Translations under genes and position numbers: made by a program
Shown here: positions 35,040-47,459 of the stretch, one piece after another
Layout of the letters: each line of letters starts with the position of its first letter
How positions within the stretch are numbered: the stretch's first letter is position 1
The notes under the pieces: model-generated
Told to the model about the DNA's origin: nothing
The model's input: only the letters and a program-made list of their open reading frames with translations
Databases searched by the model: none
DNA from: Mesostigma viride
Taxonomy: Eukaryota; Streptophyta; Mesostigmatophyceae; Mesostigmatales; Mesostigmataceae
Reading direction: 5' to 3'
Assembly: GCA_009746045.1 (NCBI GenBank)
Contig: RPFO01000130.1
Location: 250,001 to 314,000, forward strand
Length of the DNA stretch: 64,000 nt

Positions 35040-35235
35040 AGTTGGCTGTGGTTCCTTGCGGCCATCAGCACTTGCGTCTTAGTCAACATCTTGAGCCCAC
35101 CTTACAGTACCTATTTTAATCACATCAGCTATTTTTTATCGCAATAGTTGTCTCACTTCATAAGCTATGCGTCAGCCTACATATGGTATTGCGTGGTTGT
35201 ATTGCACACTTATTATTATATTATACCACTGAATA
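35040..35235 (+). repeat. LINE 3' end relic
   Basis: Resembles, on the plus strand, the 3' untranslated region of the ORF1-only LINE at 53281-55250 (GGCCATCAGC, TTGAGCCCACCT, GCGTCAGCCTAC, TATGGTATTGC) and ends in a short TTATTATTATATTATA stretch, as expected for a TAA-type tail. Confidence 0.55.
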
Positions 35236-35463
35236 CTGTCATGGCGCAAATACCAACGCCGTCAACCCAACAAGAATAAATTATAAATTACCTTGAACCT
35301 ACAGTTTACTATCAATGAGACAGCCGACCGCAGGCCTAACTCCTAGGCACCAGCAGGCCATGCATGGTCCTCCTGCCATCATGTTATCAAACTCTACTAG
35401 CTACAATAGGCAAACTCGCATCAGCATGCGTTGGGAACATTCATCACTTGGGTTTTATAAGTG

Positions 35464-36630
35464 CTACTCATTGAACCCCACATAATGCATGAGCATCTCA
35501 TCCCAGCTGCACGCCCAACACTTCTTGACAACTCTATGGCAGAGCCGCCTTGCAAGTCTTCTTGTTATGGCCGGTGCCATGGCAGCAGCCGCACTTGATG
35601 GCGCCGACCTGGGCAAAGACCAGGCCCTCCTCGCCAACACTGAAAATGCGAGGGTTTGGCCTGCTCCTCTTCTGCCCGGCTGCCCTCGCATCGCGCTTGT
35701 GGCAGGGGGGGCAAGCTCGTCCTTCTCTAGCCCGACCGTCGACACCGGGTTGAGGGGGTGCGATGCCTAGTAGGCGGTGTGCATGGCCTTCACGGTCAAC
35801 ACGGGATCCGCCAAAGACACCGGGTTGAGGGGGTGCGATGCCTAGTAGGCGGTGTGCATGGCCTTCACGGTCAACACGGGATCCACCAAAGACACCGGGT
35901 TGAGGGGGTGCGATGCCTAGTAGGCGGTGTGCATGGCCTTCACGGTCAACACGGGATCCACCAAAGACACCGGGTTGAGGGGGTGCGATGCCTAGTAGGC
36001 GGTGTGCATGGCCTTCACGGTCAACACGGGATCCGCCAAAGACACCGGGTTGAGGGGGTGCGATGCCTAGTAGGCGGTGTGCATGGCCTTCACGGTCAAC
36101 ACGGGATCCGCCAAAGACACCGGGTTGAGGGGGTGCGATGCCTAGTAGGCGGTGTGCATGGCCTTCACGGTCAACACGGGATCCACCAAAGACACCGGGT
36201 TGAGGGGGTGCGATGCCTAGTAGGCGGTGTGCATGGCCTTCACGGTCAACACGGGATCCGCCAAAGACACCGGGTTGAGGGGGTGCGATGCCTAGTAGGC
36301 GGTGTGCATGGCCTTCACGGTCAACACGGGATCCACCAAAGACACCGGGTTGAGGGGGTGCGATGCCTAGTAGGCGGTGTGCATGGCCTTCACGGTCAAC
36401 ACGGGATCCACCAAAGACACCGGGTTGAGGGGGTGCGATGCCTAGTAGGCGGTGTGCATGGCCTTCACGGTCAAGGGATCCACCAAAGACACGGGGTCCA
36501 CGTGAAGCCATTCGGCAAGGCGACATGCGTGCTTGCAGGGGACGCCATACACCTGGAACCTGCGGCACCTACACGTGCGGTTGCTGAGGTCCACGGCGTG
36601 CTGCATGGCCCGCGTGCTAGCGCTGGTCAC
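35464..36630 (-). pseudogene. MULE (Mutator-like) transposase C-terminus
   Basis: Minus-strand frame 36630-36442 has a SWIM zinc finger (CRCRRFQVYGVPCKHACRLAEW) followed by DPLTVKAMHTAY, the usual downstream segment of MULE transposases. At the other end 35640-35534 encodes a CX2CX4HX4C zinc knuckle (KCGCCHGTGHNKKTC), also typical of MULE C-termini. Between them is a ten-copy 75-bp tandem repeat derived from this coding sequence. In the SWIM frame each unit ends with TAG, and at least one frameshift separates the knuckle. The DDE core is absent, so this is a relic. Confidence 0.78.
35741..36487. repeat. 75-bp minisatellite, 10 units
   Basis: Nine units of 75 bp and one of 72 bp. They differ almost only by GGATCCGCC versus GGATCCACC (order from the left: G, A, A, G, G, A, G, A, A, A), so the expansion is recent. 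Because 75 is a multiple of three, frames stay open on both strands, which explains two long spurious ORFs. The unit is a piece of the MULE coding region. Confidence 0.98.
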
Positions 36631-36639
36631 CTCCCCAGT

Positions 36640-38330
36640 CTGTCAGGCTGCCCTTGAGTGCAAAAAGGTTTACCAGCATCCGCTCATGGGCACATGAGGT
36701 CTGGGAACTGTGAAAGGGACGAATACAGGAAATATGCAATATCGAGACCATGGGGCCAGTTTCACAGACAGACATGGGCAAGCAGGCCCAAAGTTGTTTG
36801 GCCGGCTCAGTTGCGCTTGCGCTTTATCGACCGCTGGGGTGTGTGATGAGAGCCTGCTCATCAACTAAAACCTGAAAAATGAAAAGTTACTCCCCCAGGT
36901 GACAGTGATTGTGACAAGGAGGCATCGGGGGGCGTCTTTCAAGTTGTCGTCATGTCAAGGCGACACCGGGCTGTGAGGGAGGCCGGTTATTGTCAAATGT
37001 GGCTTTCTTCCTTGTCTTTGCGTGCACATTCACAGCATGTTCACACTCGCCACTAATTCCGTAGATTTAGGATCCAGACCGGTTTCTAGACCCCCCGAAT
37101 GGCATTCACATCCAGAGTACTCCCACCTGAACAGCAAATCCAGCCAATTTTGTAAAGTGACCCCCTGTGACCTCACTCCCGACCGAAATTGTGGCGTTTT
37201 GCGAATTCCCCTGAATTACGGTGGGAGTGGCTGGAACGGACAATTAGCCAGTCTCATCCACTCCCACTCCAAAAGCCCCGATTTTGCCTTAAAATTTTTT
37301 CGCACTGTAAATTTCCTTCTCGATTTCTGAACATTAGTACCGCCTGAACAATGAACTTGTTGAATACCAGCGATATGATACTGACAACTGTTGCCACGCC
37401 GCGCCGATCCTTATCAGGGAAACTTGGCGACCCTAATGGGCCGACGCGGGTCACTCCCGCGTCACCCCCCAAACGCACCAAACATCTGGGCTTTTAGCCC
37501 GAACCCCCCAAAACCATTCAGCGGAATTAGTTGCTAGTGCGAACAATCTGTCATCACCCCTTTTAACTGGCCAAGGGCGGAAGGCTAGTGGGGGCCCTGC
37601 GAAGGGTCATGAAGCATGGAGGCTTGCTACAGCCGCCGGCGATTGTAATGGTCGTGACCGTTGTGCCAGAGCAGCCTCAGGAGCCACTGAGTGAAAGTGG
37701 TTGGCGGAGCTTTGGGGAAAGCACTAGGAAAGGGGGCTTGTGTAACGAGACCTGCAATCAATTATGACATGGGTGCAGCGTGGCAGGCTCACCCCTGGTT
37801 TCTGTAATTGCCCGATAACTGTTTTAATCAAATGTTGGTGGATTGGTACTAATAGTGGGAATAGAATCGTTGTTCTTTGAGTGTGATTTCTTTATTATGT
37901 ATGAGAATGAACGCCGCTATGTGATTGGTACGACGTGACGGTGGGCCTTGGGCCGGACCTGGTCCATGAGTTATATTTACATGGCCAGCGGTGTATGGCC
38001 ATCTCTAGTTCGAGAATCATTTCAGTTAGTGTTGTTGACAGCTGATGGGGCGAGCCCGTCCCCCCCCCCCATGTGCCATTTGAAATTCCATGTCTCTTTT
38101 TCTTGTCACCAGTCCCACCCTCCCTCCCTTTTTGTGTTTGTTTCTAGGGTAATGAAAGCTACAATCAATCAGGGAATGGGTGCACCTGGGCATTCTCTCA
38201 GAGGCCCATGTCAAGGGTCACTTCTACATGGCCAAGAGCAATCCTGTATCTTACTATTTATCATCTATCCAAGCGCCAGAGTGGTGGCGGGAATATTAGG
38301 GGCTCCCTGACGCATGGTCCACAGATGTCG
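36640..38330 (+). repeat. Dispersed repeat R3, copy 2
   Basis: Collinear with R3 copy 1, with an extra unrelated block at 37037-37555 in which I recognise nothing. It provides the empty sites for LINE A (near 37790) and for the TTAA element (37824-37827). It passes directly into a DIRS family B fragment. Confidence 0.75.
36658..36846 (+). pseudogene. C-terminal part of the R3 Cys-rich ORF
   Basis: Matches the end of the ORF at 22345-22731: HMRSGNCER, YRKY, RQTWASRPKVV and RLRFIDRWGV with the same stop. The cysteine cluster is missing because the repeat joins the MULE relic here. Function unknown. Confidence 0.35.
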
Positions 38331-39650
38331 AGGTGCCGGGACGGGGTAGGAGCGCCTGGCCAGTAGTGAAGGTGCTGGCCATGGGGCATTCTCATGCTGT
38401 GGCGCTTGGGGACGCCACCCATGAGATGGTCCTTTATGCCATGGGCGCTTTGGACCCTAGATGGCAAGCGAACGACCTCACAAGTGTACTGTAGGGAAGC
38501 TGACTGTACTTTGCGATTGAACGGGCAATCCAACAGCCCTAGCCATTGAGTACAATGAGGAGAACACGAGGGAGATGCATATTGACCTTGTGGACCCCCT
38601 GCTCCTTGGGATGGTCTCCATCACTATTGCTGACCTGGTGGTAAGCAGTGGGCGCACGGGCGAGGCGGTGAATCGCTTCAACACGAGCGCCATTGAAAAA
38701 GGGTACGGACCTAACGATCGTGTACATGCTAAGGACAAGGCAGTCATGGCTAGCCCTGTTTGGGGGAGCTGGAAGCCCTGGGCGTTGTGCACCGCCGGGA
38801 TGGGTGCTAGCCAGAGCCAACAGCCAAGAAGCGCACCCTTGTGCTTGAGCACGCCCGTGTTCTCCTATAGAGGGGGCGCGCTACCACTGAGGCGCTGGCG
38901 GACGTTGTGGGCGTAGAGGGGGATGTGGCTGCAAATGCTTAGCCGCACCTGGCTGTAAATATCGCAGCATAGCTTGAAGCAAATTAAAGCCACATCCAGC
39001 CCCCTGGAATCCTCAATCGCGGTCGTCGTTCTCGCACCATTGTAAGAAACTCTTTTAGAGAAATCTTATTCCCCCGGGAGGCGCAGGACTGGGCCTTGGC
39101 GCGCGGTATTTTGGCTGGGCGATGCACTTTGGCGCCCCCTTGTGCCCCCCCCCCCCTTTCCGAAGGAGGCTGCGTTTGCGATTGCTAGCGCACCTCTCCG
39201 TGGGGTGCATTGCTTATGAAGTCTGCTAAGATGGCCAAGGGTGAGGTGCACTCGGCGGTAGTCCTAAGCCATCGTGAAGAACTGCCTTCCTGGCAAGGCG
39301 GCTTGGGAGCGGGGGTCCCCGTACGACCATGCCCAGTTCAGCCGGCCGGGTTTGGCAGCAGGCCACACAGGCTTTGGGCTTTGGGGCTTTGGGCTTTGGG
39401 GGTCCACAAGGTGTGTACCATTCGTGGGCTGCGGCATGGGGGTGCTACTCATGATTTCTTGTGGCAGCGCAGCATGGCTGATATCCAGCACTGGGGCCAC
39501 TGGCGCAGCAGCAACACTCTCACCCACTATGTGGCTTTGCACTGGGGCCTGGCTATTGAGCTTCACGACGTTCTCGCTCGACGCTCGGGCTATCGCCGCC
39601 TACCCCCCCACTTGGCAAATACGGTACGCGCGTCAATACGCGGGGCCTGA
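38330..39650 (+). pseudogene. DIRS family B fragment: RT palm and recombinase
   Basis: Positions 38340-38790 match the RT palm of the better copy at 44209-44625 (MGHSHAVALG; SITIADLVVSSGRTGEAVN, where the active-site IDD has become IAD). Positions 38840-38960 match the RT-connection segment. After a deletion of the RNase H region, recombinase codons are open at 39210-39650 with TIRGLRHGGATHDF and GHWRSSNTLTHYVALHWG. Stops lie between the pieces. Confidence 0.78.
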
Positions 39651-39659
39651 AAATACGAG

Positions 39660-40600
39660 TAAATACTTTGGGCTCCAAAGTACGCGGGCCCAAAATATGT
39701 GACTGTTTTTAAGGGTTGCAGTGCATCCATATGAAAAACACTACCAGCACGGATAATGATTAACAATACTTGTCATTTCAAACTTCATCACACAATATAG
39801 CATGCTCGTTCATGACGTTGATGCGTATTGGTGGAGAACATTTGGTGTGCTTATTGGTTAACAACATCCGTACATATGTGCCCTGCATTTAATGCTATCT
39901 AAAGAACTCGGCAACCAGCAGCCTGGCAGCCATCTCGTCTGTGGGAACCAACCGTTTGGCGATCTGCAGCTAGCCACTATGAAGAGGAGCCGATGATGAG
40001 GTAGACGCATGAAAAGTTCTTGTTGCGAACTGCGAGCTAGCGGTACTTCGTCACGGAAACCGGTTTGAACGAAAGGATTTCTGATTTGTTCTTTCGTTTT
40101 TACCTCAAAATCCCACTCAGGACCTTCGGGATAATTATGCACGGCTGATAACTGAAAATCGCTGTCGCACTGGCCTGACCGCACCTCGCTATATTGCAGC
40201 ATAACAACTAGTATCACACCTTCACTTGCGCGTCGCATATGCTGACATAATGCATTATTGTTGGCTTTCGCACCAACTTACAACTAAAATTATTCCTAGG
40301 CCATGAGCCAAACAATTTTTAAGGATTGCGCTTGACAGAAATAACCGTTCGCATCTAGTTTTAGTTAAAACCTCGAACGGGGATTGAAACGCCGCGCCAA
40401 GACTCCAGCACAGGCACCGCGCTGCCCGCTGGTACCCCGCAAAATTGTTATTCCAGTTCCTGTACCGTAAAAAAAACGCGCATTTACCGCAAAGGCGTTT
40501 GGTACGCCTACTCCCGTACTCTTGCGGCTCAGTACGGCGCATTTGCCAACCCGGCCTGCCCCCCATCGCACGTGGCGGTGTGTCTTTCCCCTGACCTCCA
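39660..40600. other. No gene recognised
   Basis: Short open frames occur on the minus strand (39858-40238, 40255-40566) but show no recognisable motifs and no second copy in the window. Confidence 0.45.
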
Positions 40601-40619
40601 CCTCAGTTTACTCATTATT

Positions 40620-41560
40620 GTATGCGTCAATCGGTTATTGTTTTGCCCTGGCTTGGGTCGCCAGGGAGGGATGTTACAAGCGAAAGGCTAGTCTTTGGGG
40701 GCAGTAAGCGTTCCCTTGGGTAAGGATGGCCAGATGTGGGCCACTTCCCAAGGTGCTCAGCTTTATATTGTTTTAATGAAGAGTCTGCTGGCTACCCTGC
40801 ATGGCATTGCACTGTTGCTAGAAAGACAATTTCAGGTGCAACACACGTGTGCACCAACAAGAGATAATCAGCAGCATACCAATCAGACAGCTTCGGTGCG
40901 GCTCCTGGGCTGGAGGCAAAGGCATGTTACACACTCAAAGAGCAGCAGGTTCAGACAAGAGCACAGCCAAAACAATGACATGGAAGCTTACAGCCACTGC
41001 AACCAGGACAAAGACCCCAGCTCGTGTGGGATGGTGCCGCTTATCTGGTTGTCGCTGGTACGCCTGTGTAGGACAGAAATGTCAAGCCAGGCATCCCACA
41101 CGAATGTGCTGACCATGGAATGAGCAACAGGAAAGCCATGCCTCTAAACATGGCAGCCAGAGCGGGTGTTACATTGCCAGTCAGTGCGGACTCACTGAAA
41201 ATGGCATCCATGCGGACTCACAAAGACCTTCTCCGGCAGTCCGGCTGTTGCCCTGGACGTCGTTAAAATGGAGCACCTGGGCTCGTCACGGGAGCCACAG
41301 AAAATTATATTCAATAAAATATAACAAGATCCGGTTTCTCAGCGACAGTCTCTATTTATACAGCTACACCCACCTGCAAGCTAGGACGGAATGAGTTGAC
41401 CAAGCTTGTGCCCTCAAGATAGATGGCCATAAAGCCTTGCCTAAAAACGAGAGGAAAAACGGTACGCTCCACCATCAAAGAAATGATGCTTGGCCCATCA
41501 TGCGAGCCACAGAAATCATATGTTCAATAGCATGTAACAAGCTCCGTTCTATTAGCCTCT
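40620..41560 (-). repeat. LRR-gene repeat unit 5 (partial)
   Basis: Contains the block before E1, exon E1 at 40992-41063 and the candidate E3 near 41385. The E2 half is missing. The left edge (40610-40670) is the empty site of the TA-flanked element at 30410. Confidence 0.7.
40992..41063 (-). CDS. LRR exon, type E1 (one LRR, 72 bp)
   Basis: Acceptor CTACACAG, donor GTAAGC, phase 2/2, 72 bp. LRR core DNQISGTIPHELGSLSWLQW; no stop. Confidence 0.86.
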
Positions 41561-41734
41561 TTTGCCAGTCCACCAACATTTGATCAATACAGTAAGTGGG
41601 CAATTACAGAAACCAGGGGTGAGCCTGCCACGCTGCACCCATGTCATGATTGATTGTAGGTCTCGTTACACAAGCCCCCTTTATTGGTGCTTTCCCCAAA
41701 GCTTGCAGGGAGGCTGGGCGGGAAAAGAAAAGAG

Positions 41735-42045
41735 GCCGACCTTAGCTACAGTAGGTGGGTTTGCTTTTGTCTTTTTTGCGTCTCACGCGGCCTTGGCCCG
41801 GATGGCACTTTTTCGCCACGCAAATTTCGCGTCTGAACAAATGACGCAAATCGGCGTTCTAAATGCCGGCAGCTTACGTGAGGCTGCCGGGGCCATTAGG
41901 TCACATATTGCGTGAGAGAATCTGAATCTAGCTAATCACTACGTCATTAACAAAGAAACCTAGACAGTGGCAGGTTTATATCTCACCATAGCTCCTGCCA
42001 CCTGGCCAGAAACTGGCCAAATCTTTGGCCACTACCGATCCGGAT
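41735..42045. mobile_element. About 310-bp MITE-like repeat, copy 1
   Basis: An inverse copy lies at 57705-58025. Shared landmarks include AAGAGGCCGACCTTAGCTA, AGGTGGGTTTGCTTTTGTC and GGCCAAATCTTTGGCCACT. Non-coding. Here it adjoins an inverted piece of R3. Confidence 0.6.
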
Positions 42046-42359
42046 CAGGCCGCACCGGCCTCAAAAGATATGTCACGTGAACCCTATAGCCTAGCTATAG
42101 CGGCTACCCTTCCATCTCACTATGACGAAACTATGTTCAGTGAACCACGATTCTATTAACCGTGGAGCTCTGGACAGGGTAACCAGAATCTTTACGAAAA
42201 CAATGAGTGGAGCACATACAAAAGGCAGGCCACATCCCGGCCGCCGATGCTCATGGGAACACATATTGCTTGCCAAAGGCTAGCCTTACCCTTACATCCC
42301 TCTCTGGCGACCCATGCCAGGGGCAAAGAACCTCTCATAAGTAGAAACGAATAACCAAA

Positions 42360-43067
42360 CTAGGTGGAGGGCAACGTCACAATAGCCCGCCAGGCCCGGG
42401 GGGGGCAGGCAGCCATGGCCCGAAGAAGAACCTCAGGAAGCTCCACCTCCAAAATGCGGTGCAAGCCCACATAATGGGCAACCGTGGAGCTGCTAAGCCA
42501 GCGCCCCCGGCCCTGGATGTCCCCTAGGCTGCGGTCCTCGAGAAAATCATGAGCGGCACCCCCGTGCCGCAGCCCGTGCATGGTGAAAATCTGGGCGACC
42601 CCCAAGGCCTGAGTCGCATCCTGCCAAAGGCGCCTGAATTGCGGGTAGGTGAGAGGAAAAACATGCTCCCAAGCGTGCTTGCCCGCATGCAGTGGCGGAG
42701 GATGATTTCAGACATCACATCTTCTACCACCACCGACTGAGCCTTGCCCTTCAAGAAGTCTTGGTAGACTTCAACACCAGGGCGCCCCACTGAGCCGCCC
42801 AAGCCAAACGTCAGGCTGGAGGTGCACATGGCCAACACGGAGGTTCAGCGCCTCCGAGATTCTCAGGTAATGGCGGAACACGATGACCACCAGCAGGCCC
42901 GCAAGGCGCTGACCTTGCATCACCACCGTGCTGGCGATTGCAAACGCCGCCTCCCGTGGAATGGCAGGGGCACGGGGGGGCACAAGTGTTTTCCACCCAA
43001 CGAGGACGCCACGGGCCAAGTCCCACCGCTTCACCATACCGGGATAATAAAGTTGCAACCCCATCAA
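42360..43067 (-). pseudogene. Tyrosine recombinase of DIRS family B
   Basis: The N-terminal part (43067-42771) has FRHYLRISEALNLRVGHV with the first catalytic Arg. After a frameshift the C-terminal part (42605-42360) has FTMHGLRHGGAAHDF (HxxR) and GRGRWLSSSTVAHYVGLHR with the Tyr. All four signature positions survive, but not in one frame. The protein would insert circular cDNA of the element. Confidence 0.85.
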
Positions 43068-43117
43068 GGCATTGACACACGCCTGGCGGCTATATCCCCG
43101 AATGTCAGCCCAGGCAA

Positions 43118-44880
43118 CTAGTCACAAAATGTCTCCTCAAGGGTGTCAGCGCGCAACGATGACCTGTCCGCCCGGCTGCCGGCCTCCCACCAAGTCAATA
43201 GAGAATCAAGGCCAGCAAGGTAGCCGGCTTTACTTCCCTCTAGCAATGGAAGGTAGCTAACAGGTGCAGGGGGCCCCGGGTAAGGATGGATGCCTTCCGC
43301 GGTCAGGTCGCGCATCGAGCCTGCCAAGAAAGTCGCCATGGACTGACCGCGAGAAACGCCATCGGCGGGTTGAAGAGCACTCGGCGTCCACACCCACTGG
43401 GAACGACTCTCAGTGGTGAGGGTCAGCGCGCACAAGCGGTGGCACTGCTCGTTGAGCTTAAGTAGGATGAGGACCGCCCCTTAGCCAATCAGCCCAATGC
43501 TGTGGTGGAACCCACCAACCTCACCACCCGCTTGCCTCGGTTGACCAGGCTGCAAGCACTCCTCTCCATGCCCCTCACTGCGGCTCGCACCTCCTTGTTG
43601 ATGTGCATTCCTGGATCCCGCCAACGACTCCTGACCCCAACCCGAAATTGCTGGCTAGTGATTGCTTGTTACGCCCGCGCGCTCAGCGGCCTGGGCCCAG
43701 CGTAGGCCACCTCGATCGGTATGAGCAAAGTCGGGTACCCCCGCACCCGCCCGCCCGCGCCAGCTCCGTCACATCGCCTGGCTCCATCGTAGCGTAGACA
43801 ACACCTTGCCCTTAGGTCGATGCGTCAGACGCGACAACCTCACGTGCCAAGGGTGCGCTTTGGTCAACCCTTAGCATCGGAGCCAAGGCCAGGGCACACT
43901 CTAACTCCTCCCGCACCCCGGCCCACAGCACCCGCGACCGCTGCCCCCACCCTTGAACGCTGATGAACTTGAAACTTCGCTGGCACATGGATAGGCAGCT
44001 GTAGCTTAGCATTTGCAGCCACAGCCACTGCCCCAAGATGGCAGCCAGCCCCTCAGCCGTAGCTTGGCCACGAGTGAGTATAGCTTGCGTGTGGGTGATC
44101 ACAAGGGTGAGCTGCTCGACGGTTGGTTCCAGCATGCTGTTCTGTCGGTGCACCACCCCCAGAGCTTCTAGCTCGTCCCCTCCCAGGCTGGCCATCTTAG
44201 TCTTCTCCTTACTTAGAGGGCACAAGGTTGCTAGTAAGGTAGCCTTCCTCCATAGCGCGCGTGATGAGCTGGTTCACCGCCTCGCAGGTCCGCCCGTTGC
44301 TGGCCACCAAGTCATCTATAGTGATGGACAACATGGGGGCAGGGGGGGGTTCCAGGTCGATCTGAAGCTCCCCAGCGCGCTCCTCCTTGTACTCGATGAC
44401 CAAGCGCAACGGCTGGCCACACTCATCGTGCACCAAGGTGAGCTCACCTGCGCTTGAGAGGTAGTTGACCTGGCCCCTCGGATCCAGGGCACCACTCATG
44501 TAGAGCACCATCTCATGGATGGCCTCCCCCAGCGCCACGGCATGGGAATGCCCCAGGGCCAGCACCTTAAGCACAGGCCACACCCTCCGCCTCGACCCTG
44601 CCAGGCCCACCCTGGTAGACCACACAGTTGGAAGCCCTTGGTAGTCCTACCACCACTCCGGCACCTCGATGGAGTAGAAGTACGACACGAGGTCGCTCTT
44701 GGCACTGTAGCACCGGCCCTTGATGTAGACCTCCACAAGGATGCCCAGGTGGGGAAGCAGGATCGGCCTCGGGGGGTCCACCGGCACAGCCGGTTGCCCC
44801 GCTTCTGGTTGACGATAAACCGTAGCTCACCCACCCCCTTGGCCACTCCAAAACAGCCACCCACCCACGTAGGCCGCCTC
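43118..44880 (-). pseudogene. RT and RNase H of DIRS family B
   Basis: RT fingers: FGVAKGVGELRFIVNQKRGN near 44850-44790. Motif A: SDLVSYFYSIEVP near 44690. Palm at 44625-44209 has MLSITIDDLVASNGRTCEAV (active-site IDD) and joins 44225-43812, which ends with the RNase H start REVVASDAST. Further RNase H blocks follow in broken frames; frame 43435-43118 covers the last Asp region (LQPADGVSRG) and EGIHPYPGP. At least four frame changes. Confidence 0.82.
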
Positions 44881-45599
44881 TCTCGGAATGTTATGTACCA
44901 TGCCCACGCCTGCTGCCCGGCTCATGAGCTTGCCCCATTCAGCCATGGAGCATCCCCGGCTGGGCTTGGGCACATTCCAATACCTTGCGCTCGCCGCGAC
45001 CGCTGGCTTGATGCAGTTTTCCTCGCTGGCATAAATCTTGCGCCAGCTCGGCCGCACAGCCAACAGGTCGAGCAGCCGTGCCTTCCCCGCCACCTCCGAC
45101 CTTGTCAGACTCACCGCGACCGCGCGCAGTCGTTCGTATTCATTCTGCTTCCCATCTATTGCATCAGCACCTTCTTGCACCTGGCCTTTCGCAATGCCAC
45201 CTACGCGGCAACTCTGACAGGTGCAGAGCTTTCTGACCCTCGCAAGGGCCTCCTCCCTTCCCTTAGAGCACGCCCCTCTAGGGTTAGGAGGAGGGTCTGC
45301 CCCCTCTTCCCCAGCCAATTAAGCCAACGTACTACCTTGCATTGCAGTGTGTACTCACGGTGGCGGCGCGTGGCACGCTGTCGCCGGCGTGCCGATCTCA
45401 CCCTGCCCCACGCGGTGTACGCTGGCCTAAGAGGGTATCGCAGCGGGACAAGGGAGCGTTCCCGCTGGGATTCTATTTCCCGACTTGTTGGGCCTTGCTC
45501 TGCTTGTCCAAGAGGATTGCAGTTGGGAGAGCTGCCTTGACAGCCGGGGTGACTGACAGCGCAGCCTCCCCCCCCAATGGCAGGAGGTGGCTTGCCACC

Positions 45600-46246
45600 T
45601 TCTAACCCCCCCCTCCTTGCCCCTCCACCTGCAGCAAGGCCGCCACCACCCTCATTAGGTACTCCACGCCCACAAGCTCCCCGGCTGCTCAGCCCAGCTC
45701 CTTGAGAAAGGTGTCCATGGCCAATGCAATGTTCATGACAATTTTCCTGTTCTCCATGTTCCGCCAATTTCCAGGCTTTACCGTCATGACCCACGACCGG
45801 ATTCCCATCCCATTGTCGCTGGCGTCCTCCAACACTCCCGGCAGCACCCTCTCCTTAACCGGTCAATTCCTTAATAGTGGAAATCCGATATTTGCGCTCT
45901 TGGCTCGGCTCGGCAGCGCCACCCCTTTCGAGGCCTTGAAGTGGCTTCCCGCCCCCTCCATTCCTCCCAGCGCTGCCTTCATACCTTGCATGAATTTCTC
46001 GGTTGCGGCCTCCCCTTCCTCGTCCTCCTCGTCGTCCTGATTTTCGGCCTCCGGAGGTGCCCCAACGAATGTCGCCAACCTCGCCCTCGTTTCCTTTCCG
46101 ACAGCTCCCCCACCTGCCGAATTTATGGCCGTGCCTTTCGGCTCGGCCATTTTCGTTGCGCAGGTGTCGCTGGTGGCAGCGCCCCCTCGTCGTCCGCCGC
46201 GAGATCTGCCACGGCCAGCAGTTTTGCCTTCGCCCCCCTTACGCAC
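45600..46246 (-). pseudogene. Gag-like region of DIRS family B
   Basis: Frame 46246-45863 is Gly/Arg-rich, then acidic (NQDDEEDEEGEAATEKFMQG). In a shifted frame it continues with a helical segment (ALAMDTFLKELG, AAGELVGVEYLMRVV). Assigned only by position upstream of RT; no zinc knuckle. Confidence 0.4.
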
Positions 46247-46549
46247 TGGAGCCTGAAAACGGAAACCTACTCATTGCTTCAGGGTTCCGTACAGTGCCCT
46301 GCATGAGACAGAGTATTCAACGTAGTGCAACAACATCAAGTATGGCTGCTGGGAAGATAGCTGCGTGGCGACTCTCTGGACGTAGTAATGCGATAAATAA
46401 CACCGTGGCAGCAAGAAAATTAGTGCCTAATATTCCACCAGGGTATGGCTTTAGGCCATTGTCAGGATTTAAGCGTCACAACTTTGACAGGGACTCCACT
46501 TGGAATTCGGAAAGCTGCGGTTCAAGGGTCCGAAATTTTGCAGCAATCG

Positions 46550-46753
<204 letters not shown>

Positions 46754-46982
46754 GAGCTGCCTGGAGATTGTGACGGCGATGTTGATTTACGCGGTCTCGG
46801 CGATAATGGGAATGATGCAGATGGGAGCCAAGAGCAGGTGGGATATTGCGGAGATGTATCTGTGGAAGGCCAGCAGCAGTCTGGCAACCCATACCCATAC
46901 TCATAGGCAATCACCTTGATCTTAACATAATACACTTAATGCAAGAAGGGCTCGCCGCTGGCGTGCGGCTATTAATGATAAC

Positions 46983-47457
46983 TAGGGTTGGGTCGGTTAC
47001 CGGGGAGTAACCGAGGGGTCGTTTCCGGAACCGGTTATAACGGTAGTACCAATACCGGTAACGGACGGCCTCCCTGGTAACCGGTACCGGTAACGAAGGC
47101 TAACCAAGGTAACCGAGGTACTTGGTTACCTCTCAGTTACCATTACTTCGGCGCTGCACCAAGTGCCAACAACCAGCCCGGCAAGGACTTCGTCAGTCTT
47201 TCAGACAGCAATATGGTACCGGTAACCGGTAACTGATGGTAATCGGTACCGGTAGCCGATTGTAACGAGTACTACTAGCACTGGACTCAGCCTTCAGTTC
47301 ATGCCATTTGGTACCAGTACCGGTAACCGACGGTAACTGACGGTAACCGGTACTGGTACCGAGTACCTCGCCTGCTAACCGACACCGGTACCACTAGCCG
47401 AGGGCAAGTACCGGTTCCGATACCGGTGGGCTAAAACCGGTAATTGACCCAACCCTA
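46983..47457. mobile_element. hAT-like MITE with dense ACCGGTAAC-type motifs
   Basis: Inverted ends TAGGGTTGGGTC and GAC-CCAACCCTA bound 475 bp filled with many GGTAACCGGTACCGGTAAC-like motifs in both orientations. A TAGGG-type end plus repeated subterminal motifs resembles hAT elements of the Ac/Ds kind, where such motifs bind transposase. An 8-bp duplication is not exact: ATGATAAC left, CATTGATA right. Confidence 0.72.
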
Positions 47458-47459
47458 CA

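Larger units (their letters stand above)
42360..46250 (-). mobile_element. DIRS family B retrotransposon, most complete copy
   Basis: On the minus strand: a gag-like region (46246-45600), RT fingers and palm (about 44880-44209), RNase H (44225-43118), a degenerate 2A-like motif (43297-43271) and the recombinase (43067-42360). The domain order equals family A, but sequence identity is low. Broken frames throughout. Terminal repeats were not resolved. The (AGCC)n tract follows at 46551. Confidence 0.8.

Noticed and set aside
35741-36487. CRISPR-like array
   Set aside because: Units are directly adjacent and identical, with no unique spacers; it is a minisatellite in a MULE relic.
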